Below are positions 1 to 13,441 of a DNA stretch of 64,000 nucleotides, piece after piece. The stretch is taken from NCBI GenBank assembly GCA_026545765.1, contig JAIFAC010000029.1, forward strand, positions 1 to 64,000, given 5' to 3'. Every line of letters begins with the position of its first letter. Within the stretch, counting starts at the first letter, position 1. The DNA is from Plantago major. Lineage: Eukaryota > Streptophyta > Magnoliopsida > Lamiales > Plantaginaceae. Below the pieces are notes generated by a model. That model did no database searches. It saw nothing but the letters and a program-made list of their open reading frames with translations, and was not told the origin of the DNA. The translations under genes were made by a program, and so were the position numbers.

Positions 1-3000
1 GTTGACACAAACTAACCCATGGAGTGTTTTCACAAAAACGTGTACTAACCCTTTGGGTTTTCTCGAAAACTTGATGTCCCAAAAATACGTTTATAATTCA
101 AGGTTCGATCAACCAAAATAGTTCAATATGTGCGTAGAATAGGTTTTATTCCACAAACCATATCATGTGAATAAAATTTGAAAGAAACTAACTCTATCGA
201 GTGTTTCAAAAAAATCGTGTACTACCCCCTTTGAGTTTTATTGAAGACAAGAGGTCTCGTAAATACGTTTTAAAATTGAGGTTCGATCAACCAAAATAGA
301 TCAATATGTGCGTAGAATAGTTTTTATACCACAAACCATGTCATGTGAATAAAATTTGACACAAACTAACCCATGGAGTGTTTTCACAAAAAACCATGTA
401 CTAACCCCTTTCGGTTTTCTCGAAAACTTGATGTCCCAAAAATACGTTTATAATTCAAGGTTCGATCAACCAAAATAGTTCAATATGTGCGTAGAATAGG
501 TTTTATACTGCGAACCATATCATGTGAATAAAATTTGACATAAACTAACTCTATCGAGTGTTTCACAAAAAATCGTGTACTACCCGCTTTGAGTTTTATT
601 GAGGACAAGAGGTCTCGTAAATACGTTTTAAAATTGAGGTTCGATCAACCAAAATAGATCAATATGTGCGTAGAATATTTTTATACCACAAACCATGTCA
701 TGTGAATAAAATTTGACACAAACTAACCCCATGGAGTGTTTTCACAAAAAACCGTGTACTAACCACTTTCGGTTTTCTCGAAAACTTGATGTCCCAAAAA
801 TACGTTTATAATTCAAGGTTCGATCAACCAAAATAGTTCAATATGTGCGTAGAATAGGTTTTATACCACAAACCATATCATGTGAATAAAATTTGACATA
901 AACTAACTCTATCGAGTGTTTCACAAAAAATCGTGTACTACCCCCTTTGAGTTTTATTGAAGACAAGAGGTATCGTAAATACGTTTTAAAATTGAGGTTC
1001 GATCAACCAAAATAGATCAATATGTGCGTAGAATAGTTTTTATACCACAAACCATGTCATGTGAATAAAATTTGACACAAACTAACCCATGGAGTGTTTT
1101 CACAAAAAACCGTGTACTAACCCTTTGGGTTTTCTCGAAAACTTGATGTCCCAAAAATACGTTTATAATTCAAGGTTCGATCAACCAAAATAGTTCAATA
1201 TATGCGTAGAATAGGTTTTATACCGCAAACCATATCATGTGAATAAAATTTGACACAAACTAACTCTATCGAGTGTTTCAAAAAAATCGTGTACTACCCC
1301 TTTGAGTTTTATTGAAGACAAGAGGTCTCGTAAATACGTTTTAAAATTGAGGTTTGATCAACCAAAATAGATCAATATGTACGTAGAATAGTTTTATAAC
1401 ACTAACCATGTCATGCGAATAAAATTTGACAAAAACTAACCCAATGGAGTGTTTTCAAAAAAAACCGTGTACTAACCCTTTGGATTTCTCGAAAACTTGA
1501 TGTCCCAAAAATACGTTTATAATTCAAGGTTCGATCAACCAAAATAGTTCAATATGTGCGTAGAATAGGTTTTATACCGCGAACCATATCATGTGAATAA
1601 AATTTGACACAAACTAACTCTATCGAGTGTTTCACAAAATCGTGTACTACCCCCTTTGAGCTTTATTGAAGACAAGAGGTCTCGGAAATACATTTTTAAA
1701 TTGAGGTTTGATCAACCAAAATAGATCAATATGTGCGTAGAATAGTTTTTATACCACAAACCATGTCATGTGAATAAAATTTGACACAAACTAACCCCAT
1801 GGAGTGTTTTCACAAAAAACCGTGTACTAACCACTTTCGGTTTTCTCGAAAACTTGATGTCCCAAAAATACGTTTATAATTCAAGGTTCGATCTACCAAA
1901 ATAGTTCAATATGTGCGTAGAATAGGTTTTATACCACAAACCATATCATGTGAATAAAATTTGACACAAACTAACTCTATCGAGTGTTTCACAAAAAATC
2001 GTGTACTACCCCTTTGAGTTTTATTGAAGAGAAGAGGTATCGTAAATACGTTTTAAAATTGAGGTTCGATCAACCAAAATAGATCAATATAAGCGTAGAG
2101 TAGTTTTTATACCACAAACCATGTCATGTGAATAAAATTTGACACAAACTAACCCCATGGAGTGTTTTCACAAAAAACCGTGTACTAACCCCTTTGGGTT
2201 TTCTCGAAAACTTGATGTCCCAAAAATACGTTTATAATTCAAGGTTCGATCAACCAAAATAGTTCAATATGTGCGTAGAATAGGTTTTATACCGCGAACC
2301 ATATCATGTGAATAAAATTTGACACAAACTAACTCTATCGAGTGTTTCACAAAAAATCGTGTACTACCCCCTTTGAGTTTTATTGAGGACAAGAGGTCTC
2401 GTAAATACGTTTTAAAATTGAGGTTCGATCAACCAAAATAGATCAATATGTGCGTAGAATAGTTTTTATACCACAAACCATGTCATGTGAATAAAATTTG
2501 ACACAAACTAACCCCATGGAGTGTTTTCACAAAAAACCGTGTACTAACCCTTTTGTGTTTTCTCGAAAACTTGATGTCCCAAAAATACGTTTATAATTCA
2601 AGGTTCGATCAACCAAAATAGTTCAATATGTACGTAGAATTGGTTTTATACCGCGGACCATATCATGTGAATAAAATTTGACACAAACTAACTCTATCGA
2701 GTGTTGAAGACAAGAGGTCTCGTAAATACGTTTTAAAATTGAGGTTCGATCAACCAAAATAGATCAATATGTGCATAGAATAGTTTTTATACCACAAACC
2801 ATGTCATGTGAATAAAATTTGACACAAATTAACCCATGGAGTGTTTTCACAAAAAACCATGTACTAACCCTTTCGGTTTTCTCGAAAACTTGATGTCCCA
2901 AAAATACATTTATAATTCAAGGTTCGATCAACCAAAATAGATCAATATGTGCGTAGAATAGGTTTTATACTGCGAACCATATCATGTGAATAAAATTTGA

Positions 3001-4061
3001 CATAAACTAACTCTATCGAGTGTTTCAAAAAAATCGTGTACTACCCCTTTGAGTTTTATTGAAGACAAGAGGTCTCGTAAATACGTTTTAAAATTGAGGT
3101 TTGATCAACCCAAATAGATCAATATAATCGTAGAATATTTTTATACCACAAACCATGTCATGTGAATAAAATTTGACACAAACTAACCCCGTGGAGTGTT
3201 TTCACAAAAACGTGTACTAACCTTTGGGTTTTCTCGAAAACTTGATGTCCCAAAAATATGTTTATAATTCAAGATTAGATCAACTAAAATAGTTCAATAT
3301 GTGCGTAGAATAGGTTTTATACTTCGAACCATATCATGTGAATAAAATTTGACACAAACTAACTCTATCGAGTGTTTCACAAAAAAAATGTGTACTACCC
3401 CTTTGAGTTTTATTGAAGACAAGAGGTCTAAAATACGTTTTAAAATTGAGGTTCGATAAACCAAAATAGATCAATATGTGCGTAGAATAGTTTTTATACC
3501 ACAAACCATGTCACGTGAATAAAATTTGACACAAACTAACCCATGGAGTGTTTTCACAAAAAACCATGTACGGTTACCTTTGGGTTTTCTCGAAAACTTG
3601 ATGTCCCAAAAATACGTTTATAATTCAAGGTTCGATCAACCAAAATAGTTCAATATGTGCGTAGAATAGGTTTTATACAGCGGACGATATCATGTAAATA
3701 AAATTTGACACAAACTAACTCTATCGAGTGTTTCACAAAAAATCGTGTACTACCCCCTTTGAGTTTTATGAAGAGAAGAGGTATCGTAAATACGTTTTAA
3801 AATTGAGGTTCGATCAACCAAAATAGATCAATATGTGCGTAGAATAGTTTTTATACCACAAACCATGTCATGTGAATAAAATTTGACACAAACTAACCCA
3901 ATGGAGTGTTTTCACAAAAACCGTGTACTAACCCCTTTGGGTTTTCTCGAAAACTTGATGTCCCAAAAATACGTTTATAATTCAAGGTTCGATCAACCAA
4001 AATAATTCAATATGTGCGTAGAATAGGTTTTATTCCACAAACCATATCATGTGAATAAAAT
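1..4061. repeat. Regular A-B block, left edge of window
   Basis: The heads alternate A, B, A, B without a break from 2 to 3883. One base (g) precedes the first full A monomer, so the window starts at a unit junction by chance. The block holds one internal deletion (2678-2818) and several rare forms, such as an A with agattagatcaac at 3173. Homopolymer lengths vary at the A run after the head and at the C/T run of the middle. Confidence 0.93.
2678..2818. repeat. B monomer with 38-bp internal deletion
   Basis: This B copy is 141 bp instead of 179. It runs straight from ctatcgagtgtt to gaagacaagagg, losing about positions 26-63. Two bases (tt) are shared at the two ends of the lost piece, which is compatible with a small slippage or end-joining deletion. 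Flanking monomers are normal, and the A-B order is kept. It is the shortest full unit in the window. Confidence 0.9.
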
Positions 4062-4409
4062 TTGAAAGAAACTAACTCTATCGAGTGTTTCACAAAAAAT
4101 CGTGTACTACCCCTTTGAGTTTTATTGAAAACTGATGTCCCAAAAATACGTTTATAATTGAGGTTCGATCAACCAAAATAGATCAATATAATAAATAGAA
4201 TAGGTTTTATACCACAAACCATATCATGTGAATAAAATTTGACACAAACTAACTCTATCAGTGTTTTCACAAAAATCGTACTACCCCTTTGAGTTTTATT
4301 GAAGACAAGAGGTCTCAAAATACGTTTTAAATTGAGGTTCGATCAACCAAAATAGATCAATATGTCGTAGAATAGTTTTATACCACAAACCATGTCATGT
4401 GAATAAAAT
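4062..4409. repeat. B-B register break with mosaic monomer
   Basis: The monomer at 4062 starts as B (ttgaaag, ctctatcgag, tttgagttttattga). It becomes A-like (aactgatgtcccaaaaatacg, tttataatt), returns to B (gaggttcg, agatcaat), and ends as A (aataggttttata, ccatatcatg). It is followed by a second B head at 4239 instead of an A. Three type switches in 177 bp cannot come from one simple crossover. Patchy gene conversion or a chimeric consensus are the two explanations. Confidence 0.8.
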
Positions 4410-6179
4410 TTGACACAAACTAACCCCATGGAGTGTTTCACAAAAACCGTGTACTACCCTTTGGGTTTTCTCGAAAACTTGATGTCCCAAAATACGTTTA
4501 TAATTCAAGGTTCGATCAACCAAAATAGTTCAATATGTGCGTAGAATAGGTTTTATACCACAAACCATATCATGTGAATAAAATTTGACATTAACTAACT
4601 CTATCGAGTGTTTCACAAAAAAATGTACTACCCCTTTGAGTTTTATTGACGACAAGAGGTCTCGTAAATACATTTTAAAATTGAGGTTCGATCAACCAAA
4701 ATAGATCAATATGTAAATAGAATAGTTTTTATACCACAAACCATGTCATGTGAATAAAATTTGACACAAACTAACCCCATGGAGTGTTTTCACAAAAACC
4801 GTGTACTAACCCTTTGGGTTTTCTCGAAAACTTGATGTCCCAAAAATACATTTATAATTCAAGGTTCGATCAACCAAAATAGTTCAATATGTACGTAGAA
4901 TAGGTTTTATACATGAACCATATCATGTGAATAAAATTTGACACAAACTAACTCTATCGAGTGTTTCACAAAAATCGTGTACTACCCCTTTGAGTTTTAT
5001 TGAAGACAAGAGGTCTCAAAATACGTTTTAAAATTGAGGTTCGATAAACCAAAATAGATCAATATGTGCGTAGAATAGTTTTTATACCACAAACCATGTC
5101 ATGTGAATAAAATTTGACACAAACTAACCCATGGAGTGTTTTCACAAAAAACCGTGTACTAACCCCTTTGGGTTTTCTCGAAAACTTGATGTCCCAAAAA
5201 TACGTTTATAATTCAAGGTTCGATCAACCAAAATAGTTCAATATAATGCGTAGAATAGGTTTTAGTCCACAAACCATATCATGTGAATAAAATTTGACAC
5301 AAACTAACTCTATCGAGTGTTTCAAAAAAATCGTGTACTACCCCTTTGAGTTTTATTGAAGACAAGAGGTCTCGTAAATACGTTTTAAAATTGAGGTTCG
5401 ATCAACCAAAATAGATCAATATGTACGTAGAATAGTTTTTATACCACAAACCATGTCATGTGAATAAAATTTGACACAAACTAACCCCATGGAGTGTTTT
5501 CACAAAAAACCGTGTACTAACCCCTTTGGGTTTTCGCAATAACTTGATGTCCCGAAAATTCGTTTATAATTCAAGGTTCGATCAACCAAAATAGTTCAAT
5601 ATGTGCGTAGAATAGGTTTTATTCCACAAACCATATCATGTGAATAAAATTTGACACAAACTAACTCTATCGAGTGTTTCAAAAAAATCGTGTACTACCC
5701 CTTTGAGTTTTATTGAAGACAAGAGGTCTCGTAAATACGTTTTAAAATTGAGGTTCGATCAACCAAAATAGATCAATATGTGCGTAGAATAGTTTTTATA
5801 CCACAAACCATGTCATGTGAATAAAATTTGACACAAACTAACCCATGGAGTGTTTTCACAAAAAACCGTGTACTAACCCCTTTGGGTTTTCTCGAAAACT
5901 TGATGTCCCAAAAATAAAATAAAAAAAAAAGGTTCGATCAACCAAAAAAGTTCAATATGTGCGTAGAATAGTTTTATACCACAAACCATATCATGTGAAT
6001 AAAATTTGACACAAACTAACTCTATCGAGTGTTTCACAAAAATCGTGTACTACCCCTTTGAGTTTTATTGAAACAAGAGGTCCCAAAATACGTTTTAAAA
6101 TTGAGGTTCGATCAACCAAAATAGATCAATATAAAGTAGAATAGTTTTTATACCACAAACCATGTCATGTGAATAAAAT
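4410..6179. repeat. Regular A-B block with frequent small indels
   Basis: Strict alternation resumes from the A at 4410 to the B at 6006. Many units are 171-177 bp because of losses such as gtctcaaaatacg for gtctcgtaaatacg and single-base losses in the A and C runs. The block contains the A-rich patch in the monomer at 5828. Confidence 0.9.
5910..5932. other. A-rich degenerate patch inside an A monomer
   Basis: In the A monomer that starts at 5828, the expected atacgtttataattcaagg is replaced by aataaaat followed by a run of ten A and then ggttcg. The flanking sequence is normal on both sides and the unit length is nearly unchanged. No other monomer in the window shows this. Local consensus failure is the simplest explanation; a true poly(A) substitution is possible. 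Confidence 0.7.
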
Positions 6180-7061
6180 TTGACACAAACTAACCCCATG
6201 GAGTGTTTTCACAAAAAACCGTGTACTAACCCCTTTGGGTTTTCTCGAAAACTTGATGTCCCAAAAATACGTTTATAATTTAAGGTTCGATCAACCAAAA
6301 TAATTCAATATGTGCGTAGAATAGTTTTTATACCACAAACCATATCATGTGAATAAAATTTGACACAAACTAACCCAATGGAGTGTTTTCACAAAAACCG
6401 TGTACTAACTCCTTTGGGTTTTCTCGAAAACTTGATGTCCCAAAAATACGTTTATAATTCAAGGTTCGATCAACCAAAATAGATCAATATGTGCGTAGAA
6501 TAGTTTTTATACCACAAACCATTTCATGTGAATAAAATTTGACACAAACTAACTCTATCGAGTGTTTCACAAAAAATCGTGTACTACCCCTTTGAGTTTT
6601 ATTGAAACTTGATGTCTAAAATACGTTTTAAATTGAGGTTCGATCAACCAAAATAGTTCAATATGTGCGTAGAATAGGTTTTTTTACCACAAACCATATC
6701 ATGTGAATAAAATTTGACACAAACGAACTCTATCGAGTGTTTCACAAAAAAAAATGTACTAACCCCTTTGGGTTTTCTTGAAAACTTGATGTCCCAAAAT
6801 ACGTTTTAATTGAGGTTCGATCAACCAAAATAGATCAATATGTCGTAGAATAGTTTTTATACACAAACCATATCATGTGAATAAAATTTGACACAAACTA
6901 ACTCTATGAGTGTTTCACAAAAATCGTGTACTACCCTTTGAGTTTTATTGAAGACTTGATGTCCAAAAATACGTTTTAAAATTGAGGTTCGATAAACCAA
7001 AATAGATCAATATGTGCGTAGAATAGTTTTTATACCACAAACCATGTCATGTGAATAAAAT
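6180..7061. repeat. A-A-B-B-B irregular cluster
   Basis: Five consecutive units break the alternation: A at 6180, A at 6360, then B at 6539, 6714 and 6888. Most are mosaics. The A at 6360 ends with the B tail (agatcaat, gttttta). The B at 6539 has A-like ttgatgtc and an A tail (agttcaat, ccatatc). The B at 6714 has the A middle (aacccctttgggtttt). The B at 6888 mixes gaagac with ttgatgtcc. This is the most disturbed segment of the window. Confidence 0.85.
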
Positions 7062-7240
7062 TTGACACAAACTAACCCATGGAGTGTTTTCACAAAAAAC
7101 CATGTACTAACCCCTTTCGGTTTTCTCGAAAACTTGATGTCCCAAAAATACATTTATAATTCAAGGTTCGATCAACCAAAATAGATCAATATGTGCGTAG
7201 AATAGTTTTTATACCACAAACCATGTCATGTGAATAAAAT
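7062..7240. repeat. Recurrent A/B hybrid monomer, copy 1
   Basis: The unit has an A head and body (cccatgg, cccctttcgg, acatttataattcaagg) and switches to a B tail (agatcaat, gtttttatacc, ccatgtcatg) within the identical block ggttcgatcaaccaaaatag. It is followed directly by another A at 7241. An unequal crossover one monomer out of register would give exactly this junction and remove one monomer from the array. Confidence 0.9.
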
Positions 7241-7599
7241 TTGACACAAACTAACCCCATGGAGTGTTTTCACAAAAAACCGTGTACTAACCACTTTCGG
7301 TTTTCTCGAAAACTTGATGTCCCAAAAATACGTTAATAATTCAAGGATCGATCAACCAAAATATTTCAATATGTGCGTAGAATAGGTTTTATACCGCGAA
7401 CCATATCACGTGAATAAAATTTGACACAAACTAATTCTATCGAGTGTTCCACAAAAAATCGTGTACTACCCCCTTTGAGCTTTATTGAAGACAAGAGGTC
7501 TCGGAAATACATTTTTAAATTGAGGTTCGATCAACCAAAATAGATCAATATGTGCGTAGAATAGTTTTTATACCACAAACCATGTCATGTGAATAAAAT
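7241..7599. repeat. Rare-haplotype dimer, partner of 62329-62687
   Basis: The A copy carries ccactttcgg, cgttaataattcaaggatcg, aatatttcaat, ccgcgaacc and atcacgtg. The following B carries ctaattctatcg, gagctttattg and ctcggaaatacattttt. The same combination, including the rare aatatttcaat, atcacgtg and aattctatcg, occurs at 62329-62687, about 55.1 kb away. A third copy at 27849-28207 shares only aatatttcaat and atcacgtg among the rare marks. Confidence 0.85.
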
Positions 7600-7778
7600 T
7601 TGACACAAACTAACCCCATGGAGTGTTTTCACAAAAACCGTGTACTAACCCTTTTGGATTTTCTCGAAAACTTGATGTCCCAAAAATACGTTTATAATTC
7701 AAGGTTCGATCAACAAAAATAGTTCAATATGTGCGTAGAATAGGTTTTATACCCGAAACCAAATCATGTGAATAAAAT
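7600..7778. repeat. Rare A haplotype, partner of 47495
   Basis: This A monomer combines cttttggattttctcg with gatcaacaaaaatag and an altered tail (tatacccgaaacc). The A at 47495 has the same middle and the same gatcaacaaaaatag, with tail tataccccggatg. The pair lies about 39.9 kb apart. The A at 44278 shares only the cttttggatttt part. Confidence 0.7.
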
Positions 7779-10700
7779 TTGAAACAAACTAACTCTATCA
7801 GTGTTTCACAAAATATCGTGTACTACCCCTTTGAGTTTTATTGAAGACAAGAGGTCTCGTAAATACGTTTTAAAATTGAGGTTCGATCAACCAAAATAGA
7901 TCAATATGTGCGTAGAATAGTTTTTATACCACAAACCATGTCATGTGAATAAAATTTGACACAAACTAACCCCATGGAGTGTTTTCACAAAAAACCGTGT
8001 ACTAACCCCTTTGGGTTTTCTCGAAAACTTGATGTCCCAAAAATACGTTTATAATTCAAGGTTCGATCAACCCAAAATAGTTCAATATGTGCGTAGAATA
8101 GGTTTTATACCGTGAACCATATCATGTGAATAAAATTTGACACAAAATAACTCTATCGAGTGTTTCACAAAAAATCGTGTACTACCCGCTTTGAGTTTTA
8201 TTGAAGACAAGAGGTATCGTAAATACGTTTTAAAATTGAGGTTCGATCAACCAAAATAGATCAATATGTGCGTAGAATAGTTTTTATACCACAAACCATG
8301 TCATGTGAATAAAATTTGACACAAACTAACCCCATGGAGTGTTTTCACAAAAAACCGTGTACTAACCCCTTTGGGTTTTCTCGAAAACTTGATGACCCAA
8401 AAATACGTTTATAATTCAAGGTTCGATCAACCAAAATAGTTCAATATGTGCATAGAATAGGTTTTATACCACAAACCATATCATGTGAATAAAATTTGAC
8501 ACAAACTAACTCTATCGAGTGTTTCACGAAAAATCGTGTACTACCCCCTTTGAGTTTTATTGAAGACAAGAGGTATCGTAAATACGTTTTAAAATTGAGG
8601 TTCGATCAACCAAAATAGATCAATATGTGCGTAGAATAGTTTTTATACCACAAACCATGTCATGTGAATAAAATTTGACACAAACTAACCCAATGGAGTG
8701 TTTTCACAAAAACCGTGTACTAACCCCTTTGGGTTTTCTCGAAAACTTGATGTCCCAAAAATACGTTTATAATTCAAGGTTCGATCAACCAAAATAGTTC
8801 AATATAATGCGTAGAATAGGTTTTATACCACAAACCATATCATGTGAATAAAATTTGACACAAACTAACTCTATCGAGTGTTTCACAAAAAATCGTACTA
8901 CCCCTTTGAGTTTTATTGAAGACAAGAGGTCTCAAATACGTTTTAAAATTGAGGTTCGATCAACCAAAATAGATCAATATGTCGTAGAATAGTTTTTATA
9001 CCACAAACCATGTCATGTGAATAAAATTTGACACAAACTAACCCATGGAGTGTTTTCACAAAAACGTGTACTACCCCTTTGGGTTTTATCGAAAACTAGA
9101 TGTCCCAAAATACGTTTATAATTCAATGTTAGATCAACAAAATTATTTCAATATGTGCGTAGAATAGGTTTTATTCCACAAACCATATCATGTGAATAAA
9201 ATTTGACACAAACTAACTCTATCGAGTGTTTCACAAGAAAATCGTATACTACCCCTTTGAGTTTTATTGAAGACAAGAGGTCTAAATACATCGTTTTAAA
9301 ATTGAGGTTCGATCAACCAAAATAGATCAATATAAAGTAGAATAGTTTTTATACCATAAACCATGACATGTGAATAAAATTAGACACAAACTAACCCCAC
9401 TGAGTGTTTCACAAAAACCGTGTACTAACCCCTTTGGGTTTTCTCGAAAACTTGATGTCCCAAAAAAGGTTTTTAATTCATGATTCGATCAACCAAAATA
9501 GTTCAATATGTGCGTAGAATAGGTTTTATACCGCGAACCATGTCATGTGAATAAAATTTGACACAAACTAACTCTATCAGTGTTTCACAAAAAAATGTGT
9601 ACTACCCCTTTGAGTTTTATTGAAGACAAGAGGTCTCGTAAATACGTTTTAAAATTGAGGTTCGATCAACCAAAATAGATCAATATGTGCGTAGAATAGT
9701 TTTTATACCACAAACCATGTCATGTGAATAAAATTTGACACAAACTAACCCCATGGAGTGTTTTCACAAAAACCGTGTACTACCCCTTTGGGTTCTCTCG
9801 AAAACTTGATATCCCAAAAATACGTTTATAATTCAAGGTTCGATCAACCAAAATAGTTCAATATGTACGTAGAATAGGTTTTATACCGCGGACCATATCA
9901 TGTGAATAAAATTTGAAAGAAACTAACTCTATCGAGTGTTTCAAAAAAATAGTGTACTACCCCATTTGAGTTTTATTGAAGACAAGAGGTCTCGTAAATA
10001 CGTTTTAAAATTGAGGTTCGATCAACCAAAATAGATCAATATAAATAGAATAGTTTTTATACCACAAACCATGTCATGTGAATAAAATTTGACACAAACT
10101 AACCCCATGGAGTGTTTTCACAAAAACCGTGTACTACCCCTTTGGGTTCTCGAAAACTTGATGTCCCAAAAATACGTTTATAATTCAAGGTTCGATCAAC
10201 AAAAATAGTTCAATATGTGCGTAGAATAGGTTTTATACACAAACCATATCATGTGAATAAAATTTGACACAAACTAACTCTATCGAGTGTTTCACAAAAA
10301 AAATCGTACTACCCCCTTTGAGTTTTATTGAAGACAAGAGGTCTCGTAAATACGTTTTAAAATTGAGGTTCGATCAACCAAAATAGATCAATATGTACGT
10401 AGAATAGTTTTTATACCACAAACCATGTCATATGAAAAAAATTTGACACAAACTAACCCCATGGAGTGTTTTCACAAAAAACCGTGTACTAACCCCTTTG
10501 GGTTTTCTCGAAAACTTGCTGTCCCAATAATACATTTATAATTCAAGGTTCGATCAACCAAAATAGTTCAATATGTACGTAGAATAGGTTTTATACTGCG
10601 AACCATATCAGGTGAATAAAATTTGACATAAACTAACTCTATCGAGTGTTTCACAAAAAATCGTGTACTACCCCCTTTGAGTTTTATTGAAGACAAGAGG

Positions 10701-10801
10701 TATCGTAAATACGTTTTAAAATTGAGGTTCGATCAACCAAAATAGATCAATATGTGCGTAGAATAGTTTTTATACCACAAACCATGTCATGTGAATAAAA
10801 T

Positions 10802-10981
10802 TTGACACAAACTAACCCCATGGAGTGTTTCCACAAAAAACCGTGTACTAACCCATTTGGGTTTTCTCGAAAACTTGATGACCCAAAAATACGTTTATAA
10901 TTCAAGGTTCGATAAACCAAAATAGTTCAATATGTGCGTAGAATAGGTTTTATACCACAAACCATATCATGTGAATAAAAT
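10802..10981. repeat. Rare A haplotype, copy 1 of 3
   Basis: Four linked marks define this A: gtgtttccac, acccatttggg, cttgatgaccc and ttcgataaacc. All four recur together at 41595 and 55538. In each case the next B begins ttgacataaac and has the lengthened A run after gtgtttc. The copies are 30.8 and 13.9 kb apart. Confidence 0.85.
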
Positions 10982-13094
10982 TTGACATAAACTAACTCTA
11001 TCGAGTGTTTCAAAAAAAATCGTGTACTACCCCTTTGAGTTTTATTGAAGACAAGAGGTCTCAAAATACGTTTTAAATTGAGGTTCGATCAACCAAAATA
11101 GATCAATATGTGCGTAGAATAGTTTTATACCACAAACCATGTCATGTGAATAAAATTTGACACAAACTAACCCATGGAGTGTTTTCACAAAAACAGTGTA
11201 CTAACCCCTTTGGGTTTCTCGAAAACTTGATGTCCCAAAATACGTTTATAATTCAAGGTTGATCAACCAAAATAGTTCAATATGTGCGTAGAATAGTTTT
11301 ATACCATGAACCATATCATGTGAATAAAATTTGACACAAACTAACTCTATCGAGTGTTTCACAAAAAAATCGGTACTACCCCTTTGAGTTTTATTGAAGA
11401 CAAGAGGTCTCGTAAATACGTTTTTAAATTGAGGTTCGATCAACCAAAATAGATCAATATAAAGTAGAATACTTTTTATACCACAAACCATGTCATGTGA
11501 ATAAAATTTGACACAAACTAACCCATGGAGTGTTTTCACAAAAACAGTGTACTAACCCCTTTGGGTTTCTCGAAAACTTGATGTCCCAAAAATACGTTTA
11601 TAATTCAAGGTTCGATCAACCAAAATAGTTCAATATGTCGTAGAATAGGTTTTATACCACAAACCATATCATGTGAATAAAATTTGACACAAACTAACTC
11701 TATCGAGTGTTTCACAAAAAATCGTGTACTACCTTTGAGTTTTAATGAAGACAAGAGATCTCAGAAATACGTTTTAAAATTGAGGTTCGATCAACCAAAA
11801 TAGATCAATATGTGCGTAGAATAGTTTTTATACCACAAACCATGTCATGTGAATAAAATTTGACACAAACTAACCCCATGGAGTGTTTTCACAAAAACCG
11901 TGTACTAACCCCTTTGGGTTTTCTCGAAAACTTGATGTCCGAAAAATACGTTTATAATTCAAGGTTCGATCAACCAAAATAGTTCAATATGTGCGTAGAA
12001 TAGGTTTTATACCACAAACCATATCATGTGAATAAAATTTGACACAAACTAACTCTATCGAGTGTTTCACAAAAAATCGGCTACTCCCCCTTTGAGTTTT
12101 ATTGAAGACAAGAGGTCTCGAAATACGTTTTAAAATTGAGGTTCGATCAACCAAAATAGATCAATATGCGTATAATAGTTTTTATACCACAAACCATGTC
12201 ATGTGAATAAAATTTGACACAAACTAACCCCATGGAGTGTTTTCACAAAAACCGTGTACTAACCCTTTGGGTTTTCTCGAAAACTTGATGTCCCAAAATA
12301 CGTTTATAATTTAAGGTTCGATCAACCAAAATAGTTCAGTACGTAGAATAGGTTTTATACCACAAACCATATCATGTGAATAAAATTTGACACAAACTAA
12401 CTCTATCGAGTGTTTCACAAAAAATCGTACTACCCCTTTGAGTTTTATTGAAGACAAGAGGTCTCAAAATACGTTTTAAAATTGAGGTTCGATCAACCAA
12501 AATAGATCAATATGTAAGTAGAATAGTTTTTATACCACAAACCATGTCATGTGAATAAAATTTGACACAAACTAACCCCATGGAGTGTTTTCACAAAAAA
12601 CGTGTACTAACCCCTTTGGGTTTCTCGAAACTTGATGTCCCAAAAATACGTTTATAAATTCAGGTTCGATCAACCAAAATAGTTCAATATGTGCGTAGAA
12701 TAGGTTTTATACCACAAACCATATAATGTGAATAAAATTTGACACAAACTAACTCTATCGAGTGTTTCACGAAAAATCGTGTACTACCCCTTTGAGTTTT
12801 ATTGAAGACAAGAGGTCTCAAAAATACGTTTTAAAATTGAGGTTCGATCAACCAAAATAGATCAATATGTAAGTAGAATAGTTTTTATACCAAAAACCAT
12901 GTCATGTGAATAAAATTTGACACAAACTAACCCCATGGAGTGTTTCACAAAAAACCGTGTACTACCCCTTTGGGTTTTCTCGAAAACTTGATGTCCCAAA
13001 AATACGTTTATAAATTGAGGTTCGATCAACCAAAATAATTCAATATGTGCGTAGAATAGGTTTTAAACCACAAACCATAGCTTGTGAATAAAAT

Positions 13095-13266
13095 TTGAAA
13101 GAAACTAACTCAATCGTGTGTTTCAAAAATATTGTCATACACCCTTTGAGTTTTATTGAAGACAAGAGGTCTCAAAATACGTTTTAAAATTGAGGTTCGA
13201 TCAACCAAAATAGATCAATATGCGTAGAATAGTTTTATACCACAAACCATGTCATGTGAATAAAAT
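13095..13266. repeat. Diverged B monomer
   Basis: Substitutions are concentrated in the head and middle: ctcaatcgtgtg for ctctatcgagtg and attgtcatacaccc for atcgtgtactaccc. The junction just before it reads atagcttgtg instead of atatcatgtg. The 3' half is normal apart from a shortened form of the indel-prone site. Its neighbours are ordinary. Confidence 0.8.
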
Positions 13267-13441
13267 TTGACACAAACTAACCCAATGGAGTGTTTCACAA
13301 AAACCGTGTACTAACCCCTTTGGGTTTCTTAAAACTTGATGTCCCAAAAATACGTTTTAAATTCAGGTTCGATCAACCAAAATAATTCAATATGTCCGTA
13401 GAATAGGTTTTATTCCACAAACCATATCATGTGAATAAAAT

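Noticed and set aside
11246..11539. Minus-strand open frame of 97 codons
   Set aside because: It spans parts of two satellite monomers and its product repeats the same peptide (LVCVKFYSHDMV) because the DNA repeats. It stays open only because of chance indels; equivalent monomers elsewhere are closed. No gene-like features.
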